This document shows positions 42,200-49,836 of a stretch of 64,000 bases of DNA, in pieces. Both the position numbers and the translations under genes were made by a program. The notes beneath the pieces are model-generated. The model was not told where the DNA came from and did no database searches. It worked only from the letters and a program-made list of their open reading frames with translations. The DNA comes from Microbacterium abyssi (GTDB taxonomy: Bacteria; Actinomycetota; Actinomycetes; Actinomycetales; Microbacteriaceae). The DNA is taken from NCBI RefSeq assembly GCF_015277895.1, contig NZ_CP063815.1, positions 1,178,001 to 1,242,000 of the forward strand, read 5' to 3'. The stretch's first letter is position 1. Each line of letters begins with the position of its first letter.

Positions 42200-45193
42200 A
42201 TGTCTCGTCGTGTCGCGCGCTCTCGAAGCGTGCTCCGGTTCCCCCGATTCCTGGCGGTCTTCGTCGCCGTCGCAGCTGTCGTGGTCGGCACCGTCGCACC
42301 GCTCGAGGTGGCGACAGCATCGGCATCGGTGAACACATCCACCGTTCTCGCCCGCAGCGCCGGCGACCCGATGCAGAGCGGAATCGCCAAGACATCACTC
42401 GCTGGCTTCAAAGCGGGCAACATCATCAGCGATGCGGTATTCACGAACAACCGCACGATGACCGAAGCCCAGATCCAGTCGTTCTTCAACTCGAAGGTCT
42501 CGAAGTGCGTCGTCGGCAAGGACGAGGACGGCAAGCCGTTCGTCTGCCTCAAGGACTTCAAGATCACGTCGGTCAACCGTCAGGCTGACGCGTACTGCAG
42601 TGGCTACAAGGGCGCTGCGAATGAGTCGGCCGCTCGAATCATCTATCGGGTCGCGCAGGCGTGCGACATCAACCCACAAGTGCTCATCGTCATGCTCCAG
42701 AAGGAACAGGGTCTTGTGACGCACGTGTGGCCGAGTGCGTGGCGGTACAACATCGCACTGGGGCAAGGCTGCCCTGACACCGCACCGTGTGACCCGAACT
42801 ACATCGGCTTCTTCCACCAGATCTACGGTGCCGCCCGCCAGATGCAGATCTACATGGAGGGCAAGTACTTCCAGTGGTACGCACCGGGAAAGACCTGGGG
42901 CATCCTGTACCACCCGAACGCTTCCTGCGGCCGCGGCAACGTGTACGTCGCGAACAAGGCCACTGCTGCGCTCTACTACTACACGCCCTATCAGCCGAAC
43001 GCCGCAGCGATGCGCGCGAACTACGGCGAGGGCGACGGCTGCTCGAGCTACGGCAACCGCAACTTCTACAACTACTTCACCGACTGGTTCGGGTCTACGC
43101 AGACATCGGCGCCGTCGCATCCTGAATGCACGCCTCCCGCCGGCGGCACGAAAGGCGCGAAGTACGCGTATGTCGTGACGGCTGACAGCGCGGCCGTGCG
43201 CACGTCCGCTCGCAATGGCTGCGATCTCAAGGTGCAATGGGTGCCCGCGGGCACCGTGATTCAGGCGGTCAGGGTGACTGCTGCGGGGGACTGGTTGCAG
43301 GTAAAGACGGAATGGGGCAAGCGCTGGATCAAGCGAAAGTCAGTCGAACGGGCGTCCGCCGCGCAGGCGGAGTGCACCATGGCGGCTGCCGCCGATCCCG
43401 CCAAGCTGACCTACGTGATCACCAGTCAGGCGACGGCGCGACTCGCTCCTCGCAGCGGATGCACCGACGCCGTGACACTTGAGCCAGGTGCTGCAGTCCG
43501 CGCTGTTGCCGTGAGCAAGTCGGGGCTGTGGCTAAAGGTCAGGACCGAGTCCGGGAACCGATGGATCCTGCGTGAGAACACCAGGAAGGCGTCCAGCGAT
43601 GAGGCCCGCTGTGTGGTGCCCAATTCTGCGACGGCCGCGAAATACGCGTACGTCGCCTTGGGCAACGTACCCCTTCGGACCGGACCGGATGCCGCCTGCG
43701 ACACTGTCGGGACCGGACTCGCAAAGGGAGCGGCGGTACGCGCCGTGAGCAGCACCGGCGGGTGGTTGAAAGTCATCGTCGGCGATTCGGAGCGATGGGT
43801 CGATCGCAACGAAATGCGCCGCGCATCGACGGCTGAAGGCGTTTGCGTCCCGCAGGCAGGACAGATTCCTGCAGTCAAGACGTACATCACCACCGGCAGC
43901 AGCACCGCTCGTATCGCGCCGAATACGGCATGCAGTACGACGGCATCGACAGTGAAGGCGGGCACGATCGTCCAGGCGGTCTCCGCGACAGCGGAGCGAG
44001 ATTGGCTGCTGGTCGATCTGGGAACGGCGAAGAAATGGCTTCCACGTGGCAAGCTCGCGTACGCAACGCAGGCGGATCGGCTGTGCTCAGATGTGACGGA
44101 CGTCACCGCGGCAAAGTACGCCTATGTCACGACGCGGACGACCGCCGCGCGCACTGGCCCCGCGGACGTCTGCGCGAACGGCGGGAAGACCGTCGCGGCC
44201 GGGCAGGTGGTGCGTGCGGTCGGCGGAGCCGACGATTGGCTGCTCGTGCGCGTAAACGGCGGCGAGAGTTGGATCAAGCGCTCGGACACCAGGCGCGCGA
44301 CCACGGCGGAAGCCGTGTGCGTGCCGCCGTCCGTGCTCAAGCCGGCGAAGCTCGTCTATGTGGTCTCGACAGCCACCACGGGACGAATCGCACCCGACAC
44401 CCGCTGCGCGCAGGAAACTTCTTCGATTCGTGCGGGCGTCACGTTCACGGCGGATCTGGTGACCGCAGACAAGGCTTGGCTGCACACCACGATCGGCGGT
44501 CGGGAGGTCTGGGTTCCTCGCGGGTCTGTCCGCAAGGCGACGACTCTGGAGCTTCAGTGTCCCGTCCCATCCGACACGAAGAGCGCCCACAAGGCGTATG
44601 TCGTTCTGGACGCCGGCGCCACCGCGCGCAAGGCGCCTACCACCGACTGCGACATCGAGTCATCACAGCTCAAGGCGGGCACGTTGGTGACCGCGGCAGC
44701 TGTGACGGCGGACGGAGCCTGGCTCCAAGTCGACGCCGGTTCCGGGCCCGTGTGGATCTCGCGTGCGGACGTTCGCTATGCGACCTCGGCCGATACGACG
44801 TGCAAGCAGCCGTCGGATGCCACGGCAGCCAAGCTCTGGTATCGGACGAGTGCGGTCAGCACCGCGCGCGTTGCACCGAGCAATGACTGCACGGACGGCG
44901 CCCAGACGATCAGTTCGGGGTCTGTCTTCCAGGCTGTGCGCGTGAACGCCGACTGGCTCGAACTCCGTGTAGGAACGTCAACCAGATGGCTGCTCCGCTC
45001 TGATCTCGAGAAGGTGCCGACCGCGACGACGACGACCTCGCTCAACGTGCGAGCGTCGGCGAGCACGTCATCGCCGGTGGTAGTCACTCTCGCACAGGGA
45101 ACCCTCGTCGCGGTGCTCGCCGAGTCGGGCGAGTGGTGGCAGGTTCAGACCGCTGGTGGAACCGGATGGGTAAAGGACGACTTCCTGCGCTGA
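42200..45193 (+). CDS. Secreted muramidase-like protein with eight degenerate SH3-like repeats and a terminal SH3b domain
   Basis: This 997-residue exported protein has a basic-hydrophobic signal sequence (about 1-45, cleavage probably after an Ala-rich stretch). A domain of about 250 residues (about 60-310) follows that is shared by many actinobacterial surface proteins. It contains LQKEQGLVT with Glu169, the place of the catalytic acid in lysozyme-like enzymes, plus paired cysteines (CPDTAPC) and NFYNYFTDWFGST. From about residue 316, eight repeats of 76-82 residues occur, each with an aromatic start, two cysteines and a WLxV/WIxR strand pair. A canonical SH3b-like domain ends the protein (about 939-997). 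An ATG at 42200 is used; a GTG 36 nt earlier is possible. Cell-wall binding and hydrolysis are inferred. Confidence 0.75.
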   Translation: MSRRVARSRSVLRFPRFLAVFVAVAAVVVGTVAPLEVATASASVNTSTVLARSAGDPMQSGIAKTSLAGFKAGNIISDAVFTNNRTMTEAQIQSFFNSKVSKCVVGKDEDGKPFVCLKDFKITSVNRQADAYCSGYKGAANESAARIIYRVAQACDINPQVLIVMLQKEQGLVTHVWPSAWRYNIALGQGCPDTAPCDPNYIGFFHQIYGAARQMQIYMEGKYFQWYAPGKTWGILYHPNASCGRGNVYVANKATAALYYYTPYQPNAAAMRANYGEGDGCSSYGNRNFYNYFTDWFGSTQTSAPSHPECTPPAGGTKGAKYAYVVTADSAAVRTSARNGCDLKVQWVPAGTVIQAVRVTAAGDWLQVKTEWGKRWIKRKSVERASAAQAECTMAAAADPAKLTYVITSQATARLAPRSGCTDAVTLEPGAAVRAVAVSKSGLWLKVRTESGNRWILRENTRKASSDEARCVVPNSATAAKYAYVALGNVPLRTGPDAACDTVGTGLAKGAAVRAVSSTGGWLKVIVGDSERWVDRNEMRRASTAEGVCVPQAGQIPAVKTYITTGSSTARIAPNTACSTTASTVKAGTIVQAVSATAERDWLLVDLGTAKKWLPRGKLAYATQADRLCSDVTDVTAAKYAYVTTRTTAARTGPADVCANGGKTVAAGQVVRAVGGADDWLLVRVNGGESWIKRSDTRRATTAEAVCVPPSVLKPAKLVYVVSTATTGRIAPDTRCAQETSSIRAGVTFTADLVTADKAWLHTTIGGREVWVPRGSVRKATTLELQCPVPSDTKSAHKAYVVLDAGATARKAPTTDCDIESSQLKAGTLVTAAAVTADGAWLQVDAGSGPVWISRADVRYATSADTTCKQPSDATAAKLWYRTSAVSTARVAPSNDCTDGAQTISSGSVFQAVRVNADWLELRVGTSTRWLLRSDLEKVPTATTTTSLNVRASASTSSPVVVTLAQGTLVAVLAESGEWWQVQTAGGTGWVKDDFLR
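43147..45014 (+). repeat. Eight tandem repeat units encoding SH3-like modules with two cysteines each
   Basis: Units start near 43147, 43390, 43627, 43861, 44101, 44332, 44569 and 44812. Each encodes, in order, AKxxYxxT, a TARxAP-like strand, a Cys, KAGxxVxAV, WLxV, xRWIxR and a C-terminal Cys. Nucleotide identity is low, so the repeats are old duplications that have diverged; there is no recent expansion. Confidence 0.7.
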
Positions 45194-45291
45194 GCGATAC
45201 AGTCGTCGGTCGAGGAAGGCGCCACTGGAGAATCTGATGGTGCGACGAGCTGGCCCCTGTCGCCTTCGCTGGTTGACGCGGCTCGGTCGGA

Positions 45292-45297
45292 TAGAAT
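45292..45297 (+). promoter_or_regulatory. Possible -10 element (TAGAAT) upstream of the GT2-nitroreductase-flippase-PPT operon
   Basis: TAGAAT lies 98 nt before the ATG at 45396. A TTGACG at 45273-45278 is only 13 nt away, too close for a standard -35, so only the -10 is proposed. It would give a leader of about 90 nt. Confidence 0.35.
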
Positions 45298-45395
45298 GTC
45301 CAGTGGTCGACTATGCCCTGTCGGGGCGTTCGCGCACGCGTTATCGCTGCGATTCGATGACCCTGCCACACCACACCTTAAGGATCCACTCGTCC

Positions 45396-46448
45396 ATGCG
45401 GCTGTTCGTGCAAATCCCGTGTCTCAATGAAGAGGAGACCCTCCCACTCGTGCTCTCGAGCATCCCTCGAGAGATCCCCGGCATCGACGAGATCCACATT
45501 CTCGTGGTCGATGACGGTTCGAGCGATCGCACGGTCGAGGTCGCTCGATCGCTCGGAGTCGAGCACTTCGTCTTCCACACGCGGAACATGGGGCTCGCCC
45601 GGTCGTTCCGCGACGGCGTCGACTACGCCATGCAGCACGGTGCCGACATCGTGGTGAACACGGACGGCGACAATCAGTATCCGCAGGAGCGCATCGCCGA
45701 CCTCGTCCAGCCGATCATCACCGGCGAGGCCGACATCGTGATCGGCGATCGGCAGACCAAGACGATTGCGCACTTCTCCCCGTTCAAGAAGTTCATGCAG
45801 GGCGTCGGGTCACAGGTCGTGAACTTCGCAGCGGAGACGGACCTGCCGGATGCCGCGAGCGGTTTTCGAGCGTATTCGCGCGAGTCGCTGGTCCGGCTGA
45901 ACGTCGTCACCGTCTTCAGCTACTGCATGGAGACGATCATCCAGGCGGGCAACAAGCGCCTTCGCATCGCCAGCGTTCCCGTGACGACGAACCCGAAGAC
46001 CCGTGAATCGCGCCTGTTCAAGAACATCTTCCAGCACATGGGCCGGTCGGGTCAGGCCATCATGCGCAGCTACATCATGTTCAAGCCGCACGCGGTCTTC
46101 CTCACGTTGGCCGCGCTGTTCTTCGTCGGGGCTGCGATCCCGTTCGGACGATTCCTCGTCCTCAGCTGGATGGGCATCGCTGGCGACCACATCCAGTCGC
46201 TCATCTTCGGCAGCGCCATGCTCGTCGGCTGTCTGCTGAGCATCGCGCTCGTCGTCATCTCCGACATGCTGCGGACCAACAGGACTCTTATGGAGGACGC
46301 CCTCGAGCGCGTCAAGCTGCTGCAGTACGCGCCGGATCGAATCATCGATCCGAATCGGGTGCTCCCGGAAGACGCGACGCGTCACCCCTCCATGATGACC
46401 GCGGAACCCGCACGGACGACGGACGACATCGGCGACGCCGACCGCTGA
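45396..46448 (+). CDS. Polyprenyl-phosphate glycosyltransferase, family 2, with two C-terminal membrane helices
   Basis: This 350-residue GT2 protein is of the GtrB/ArnC-like type, which loads a sugar from a nucleotide donor onto undecaprenyl phosphate. Visible are VQIPCLNEEETL, VVDDGSSDRT (about residue 37), NTDGDNQYPQE (DxD-like, about 88) and two transmembrane helices (about 230-250 and 270-290). The ATG at 45396 is the start giving the family N-terminus; a 90-nt leader is likely. It heads a run of four genes in one direction (GT2, nitroreductase, flippase-like, PPT) with gaps of 29 nt, 2 nt and a 4-nt overlap. Confidence 0.83.
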   Translation: MRLFVQIPCLNEEETLPLVLSSIPREIPGIDEIHILVVDDGSSDRTVEVARSLGVEHFVFHTRNMGLARSFRDGVDYAMQHGADIVVNTDGDNQYPQERIADLVQPIITGEADIVIGDRQTKTIAHFSPFKKFMQGVGSQVVNFAAETDLPDAASGFRAYSRESLVRLNVVTVFSYCMETIIQAGNKRLRIASVPVTTNPKTRESRLFKNIFQHMGRSGQAIMRSYIMFKPHAVFLTLAALFFVGAAIPFGRFLVLSWMGIAGDHIQSLIFGSAMLVGCLLSIALVVISDMLRTNRTLMEDALERVKLLQYAPDRIIDPNRVLPEDATRHPSMMTAEPARTTDDIGDADR

Positions 46449-46477
46449 CGCGGACGCGCGCTTTACGGGAGACATCA

Positions 46478-47551
46478 GTGCTGAACAAGCTCAAGCTCAT
46501 CGCCAAGGATCTGCTCGCGATCACGTGGATCAGGCGCATCTACGAGGCGGTCAACCGTCTCTTCCTCGAGGTGTTCGGTTCGAGCCGAGTCCTCACGCAC
46601 CTCTTCTACTTCGTCAGCTTCATCACATTCAACCGCGAGCAGACCGCGGTCCTCCGCGGTCGGCGCGACTACTATCGCAACAAGCACCGCGATCGCGTCA
46701 CGCACGTCGAGCTGCGCCGAAACGTGCACCGACTCGAGAAGGGGCTGATCATGCGGCCTCGTCGAGACATCTTCGCCCGCGATTACATCACGGAGACGAT
46801 CGAGTTCTACGAGGAGGCCGTCCGGCAGTGCTCCACATCACCCGGAACGCTCGATCAGAGCGAGATGGACTGGGCACACGACGTACTCACCGAGTACTTC
46901 CGCGTCTCGACCACCGGCGACGCGACCGTGGATGCTGCACGAGTGCGATTCGAAGCGGCCGCGTATCCCGGAGAGAACACGGGGAAGATACCCTATCCCA
47001 AGAAGCGTCTCAGCGACATCGACTACGGTGCGCTGGAGAAACTGGTCATGCAGCGCCGCAGCGTCCGCTGGTTCGAAGAGCGTGAGATCCCGCGCGAATT
47101 GATCGACAAGGCGCTTCTGCTCGGCCGGCAGGCGCCGACCGCCTGCAACCGTCTGCCCTACGAGTTCCGTGTATTCGACGACCCCGAGATGGTCCGCACG
47201 GTGTCGGCGATCCCGTTCGGCACCGCTGGCTACGGGCACAACATCCCCGCGATCGCCGTCGTGGTCGGGAAACTCGAGTCGTACTTCAGCCCGAGGGATC
47301 GGCACGCCATCTATGTCGACAGCTCCCTCGCCGCGATGCAGTTCATCCTCGGCCTCGAGACTCTGGGTCTCAGCTCCAGTGTCATCAACTGGCCGGACTT
47401 CGAGCCGCTCGAGCGCAAAATGCAGAAGACGCTCGGCCTCGATATGACCGATCGGGTAGTCATGCTGATCGCCTTCGGTTATGCCCATCCGGAGGGGATG
47501 GTGCCGTACTCGCAGAAGAAGGAGCTCGACACCTTCCGCCGGTACAACTGA
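46478..47551 (+). CDS. Nitroreductase-fold flavoprotein with N-terminal helical domain
   Basis: This 357-residue protein has a helical N-terminal half with the motif NVHRLEKGL (about residue 81). The C-terminal domain (about 185-357) is a nitroreductase fold, with RRSVRWF (FMN phosphate contact, about 192), QAPTACNRLPYEF (about 217) and GLETLGLSSSVINWP (about 290). Standard nitroreductases lack this N-terminal domain. A matching motif occurs in the PPT-nitroreductase fusion at 53841, so both belong to one subfamily tied to pyruvyl transferases. A redox or flavin-dependent step in glycan making is inferred; no substrate is known. The GTG start has GGGAG 6 nt upstream. Confidence 0.8.
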   Translation: MLNKLKLIAKDLLAITWIRRIYEAVNRLFLEVFGSSRVLTHLFYFVSFITFNREQTAVLRGRRDYYRNKHRDRVTHVELRRNVHRLEKGLIMRPRRDIFARDYITETIEFYEEAVRQCSTSPGTLDQSEMDWAHDVLTEYFRVSTTGDATVDAARVRFEAAAYPGENTGKIPYPKKRLSDIDYGALEKLVMQRRSVRWFEEREIPRELIDKALLLGRQAPTACNRLPYEFRVFDDPEMVRTVSAIPFGTAGYGHNIPAIAVVVGKLESYFSPRDRHAIYVDSSLAAMQFILGLETLGLSSSVINWPDFEPLERKMQKTLGLDMTDRVVMLIAFGYAHPEGMVPYSQKKELDTFRRYN

Positions 47552-47553
47552 CC

Positions 47554-48549
47554 GTGAGCCTTCCTGACGAGTCCGAGGGCGCGACCCCGCCGCGGAAGAA
47601 GAAGCCGTTGCGGCGTGTGCTGCGGTGGACGGCCACGATCCTCGTCGTCGGTCTCGTCGGCTTGCTCTTCACACGCGCGCTGATCGACAACTGGAGTCAG
47701 CTCCAGGCCCAGCAGCTGACCTTCGACTGGCGCTGGGTGGTAGCGATCGTGCTGTTCGCTGTGGCGGTCCCGGTCACGGGCCTCGCATGGATGCACATCG
47801 TGCGCGCCGTCGAGCCCGGTGCGCGGCTCACGACGGCCGAGGCCATCGCGGTGCAGTGCCTCTCCTGGATCCTCAAGTACATCCCCGGTCAGGTCGGATC
47901 GGTCGCGAACAAGGTCGTCTGGGCGAAGAAGAAGGAAATCAGTCGGACGCTGATCATCATCAGCTTCGTCTACGAGAACGTCTTCCTGCAGCTGGCGTCG
48001 ATCGTGCCGTCCGCGATCATCCTCGTGACCAGTCTCGGCCCGCAGATATTCGGGGAGAACTTCACGCTCCTGGTCCTGCCGCTGCTCGTCCTGATCCCCC
48101 TGGTCTTCGTCCTGTACCGCCCGTTGTTCCACCGGATCGTGAACCTGGCCGCTCGCCGCGTCCTCAAGAAGGACGTGCCCAAGCAGTACTTCCTCAAGAG
48201 CGTGCAATCGCTGCGCGCGTTTTTCGAGTTCATCGGTCCACGCATCGTGAACGGCGTCGGATTCGTCCTGATCGCCTCCGCCGTGGCCGACGTCGCCCCG
48301 CAGCACTGGCTTCCGTTCGCCGCCGCGTACGCGCTCGCCGGAGCGATCGGCATCCTCGCGATCCTCGTCCCGAGCGGTCTCGGCGTCCGTGAAGCTATCA
48401 TCGTCCTGGTGCTCAGCCAGTACATCCCTGTCGCGGAGGCGATCGTGATCAGCCTCCTGGCGAGACTGCTCAGTACAGTCGGCGACGCGGCCGTCGCCCT
48501 CATCTACGTCCTCATCCGACGCACCATACCCAAGGAGCTCCGTCCATGA
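47554..48549 (+). CDS. Flippase-like integral membrane protein (LPG synthase TM / UPF0104 family)
   Basis: This 331-residue protein has about eight transmembrane helices and the family signature WILKYIPGQVGSVANK (about residue 107) and PSGLGVREAIIV (about 270). Such proteins (COG0392) often sit in polysaccharide loci and may move lipid-linked sugars across the membrane, although flipping has been shown for few. It starts with GTG 2 nt after the nitroreductase stop and overlaps the PPT gene by ATGA, so a coupled operon is clear. Its partner for the lipid-linked sugar is probably the GT2 at 45396. Confidence 0.85.
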   Translation: MSLPDESEGATPPRKKKPLRRVLRWTATILVVGLVGLLFTRALIDNWSQLQAQQLTFDWRWVVAIVLFAVAVPVTGLAWMHIVRAVEPGARLTTAEAIAVQCLSWILKYIPGQVGSVANKVVWAKKKEISRTLIIISFVYENVFLQLASIVPSAIILVTSLGPQIFGENFTLLVLPLLVLIPLVFVLYRPLFHRIVNLAARRVLKKDVPKQYFLKSVQSLRAFFEFIGPRIVNGVGFVLIASAVADVAPQHWLPFAAAYALAGAIGILAILVPSGLGVREAIIVLVLSQYIPVAEAIVISLLARLLSTVGDAAVALIYVLIRRTIPKELRP

Positions 48550-49787
48550 CCACCTCTCGGATCACGATCATCGGATCAGCACTCTCCGGAAACAAGGGAG
48601 CAGCCGCGATGCTGGAGAGCGCCGTCCAGACGCTCGGCGACCGTCTCGGTGATGTGGAGTTCACGCTGCTGAGCATGTACCCGCGCGAGGACGCGGACCA
48701 GAACCATTACGACAATCTCGAGATCGTGTCGGCCACGCCCCGCCAGCTCGGCGTCACGATCAACGTGCTCGCACTGGCATACCGAGTGCTGCCTTTCCTC
48801 CGCGGCACGATCCGCAAGAGGTCGAAGGCCATCGGAGCCCTGGTGGATTCGTCGGTGCTGCTCGATCAGGGCGGTATCACGTTCACTGACGGACGCGAGA
48901 AGTTCCTCCTCTACAACGTCGCGTCGATCCTCCCCGCCTTGAACACAAGGACCCCCGTTTTCAAGTGCGCGCAGGCGGTCGGCCCGTTCACCAACCCCGT
49001 CAACCGATGGGCTTCCAAGACCTTCCTCCCGAAGGTGAAGACGCTCGTCACTCGCGGCCGCATCACACACGAGTTCGCCGAGGGCCTGGGGCTGACCAAT
49101 CTCCATGCGGGAGCCGACTATGCGTTCTCACTGGAGATGTCGGGAACCGAGGCCGAGGAGGTCGCCCGCCACATCGATCTGTCGTTCTTCGACGACGGCG
49201 ATGTCGTCGGCGTCTGCCCGAGCGTGGTGCTGCAGAAGAAGGTCGATGCGGCAGAGGGCGATTACGCGGGACAGATCATCGGCTTCATCGAGCATCTTCA
49301 GGCACAGGGGCGCAAGGTGCTCCTGGTCCCGCACAGCGTGCGCACCGGCACCGACAAGACCCACAACAACGACCTGCCGCTGTGCCGGGACATTCATCAG
49401 CGACTGAGCGTCTCCAGCAACGTGCTGTTCATCGACCGCGAGCTTTCCTCGCAGCAGCTTCGATACCTCATCGGGCTATGCGATCTGTTCGTGGCCAGCC
49501 GGTTCCACGCCATGGTCTCATCGCTGGCGATGGCGGTGCCGACGCTCGTGATCGGCTGGAGCCACAAGTACCGCGAGGTGTTGGAGATGTTCGGCCTGGA
49601 GGAGTGGGCGTTCGGTCACGACCAGCTCACACCGGAGCATCTGCAGGGTCGCTTCACCGCGCTCGAAGACGCGAAGGACGATGTTCGCGCGAAGTTCGCC
49701 CGTCACCTGCCGGAGGTCAAGGAGCGATCTCTTGCGCAGGCCGATCTCATCGCCGAGATAGTCCAGGGACGACCCAACTACTCGTAG
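48546..49787 (+). CDS. Polysaccharide pyruvyl transferase family protein
   Basis: This 413-residue CsaB/WcaK-like protein should add a pyruvate ketal from phosphoenolpyruvate to a sugar residue. It has GSALSGNKGAAAMLES at the N-terminus (about residue 11), DQGGITFTD (about 103), VPHSVRTGTDK (about 260) and the signature SRFHAMVSSLAMAVPTLVIGWSHKY (about 318). It is fourth in the operon with GT2, nitroreductase and flippase-like genes, starting inside the flippase-like gene stop. The sugar acceptor is unknown; galactose is likely from the nearby glf and GlfT2-like genes. It is convergent with the next gene. Confidence 0.83.
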   Translation: MTTSRITIIGSALSGNKGAAAMLESAVQTLGDRLGDVEFTLLSMYPREDADQNHYDNLEIVSATPRQLGVTINVLALAYRVLPFLRGTIRKRSKAIGALVDSSVLLDQGGITFTDGREKFLLYNVASILPALNTRTPVFKCAQAVGPFTNPVNRWASKTFLPKVKTLVTRGRITHEFAEGLGLTNLHAGADYAFSLEMSGTEAEEVARHIDLSFFDDGDVVGVCPSVVLQKKVDAAEGDYAGQIIGFIEHLQAQGRKVLLVPHSVRTGTDKTHNNDLPLCRDIHQRLSVSSNVLFIDRELSSQQLRYLIGLCDLFVASRFHAMVSSLAMAVPTLVIGWSHKYREVLEMFGLEEWAFGHDQLTPEHLQGRFTALEDAKDDVRAKFARHLPEVKERSLAQADLIAEIVQGRPNYS

Positions 49788-49788
49788 C

Positions 49789-49823
49789 TGGCCGTCTCGG
49801 GCCGACGAGTCGTCGCCCGGCCA
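49789..49823. terminator. Possible bidirectional terminator between the PPT and membrane-glycosyltransferase genes
   Basis: TGGCCG pairs with CGGCCA and an inner CGACGA/TCGTCG stem with flanking GGG/CCC lies between them, in a 49-bp convergent gap. There are no T-runs. Confidence 0.4.
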
Positions 49824-49836
49824 CAGCCGCGCGAGC

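Noticed and set aside
43147..45014. Tandem repeats considered as a CRISPR array
   Set aside because: The repeat unit is about 230-240 nt, in frame, and conserved only at protein level. There are no short identical repeats with unique spacers, and no cas genes.
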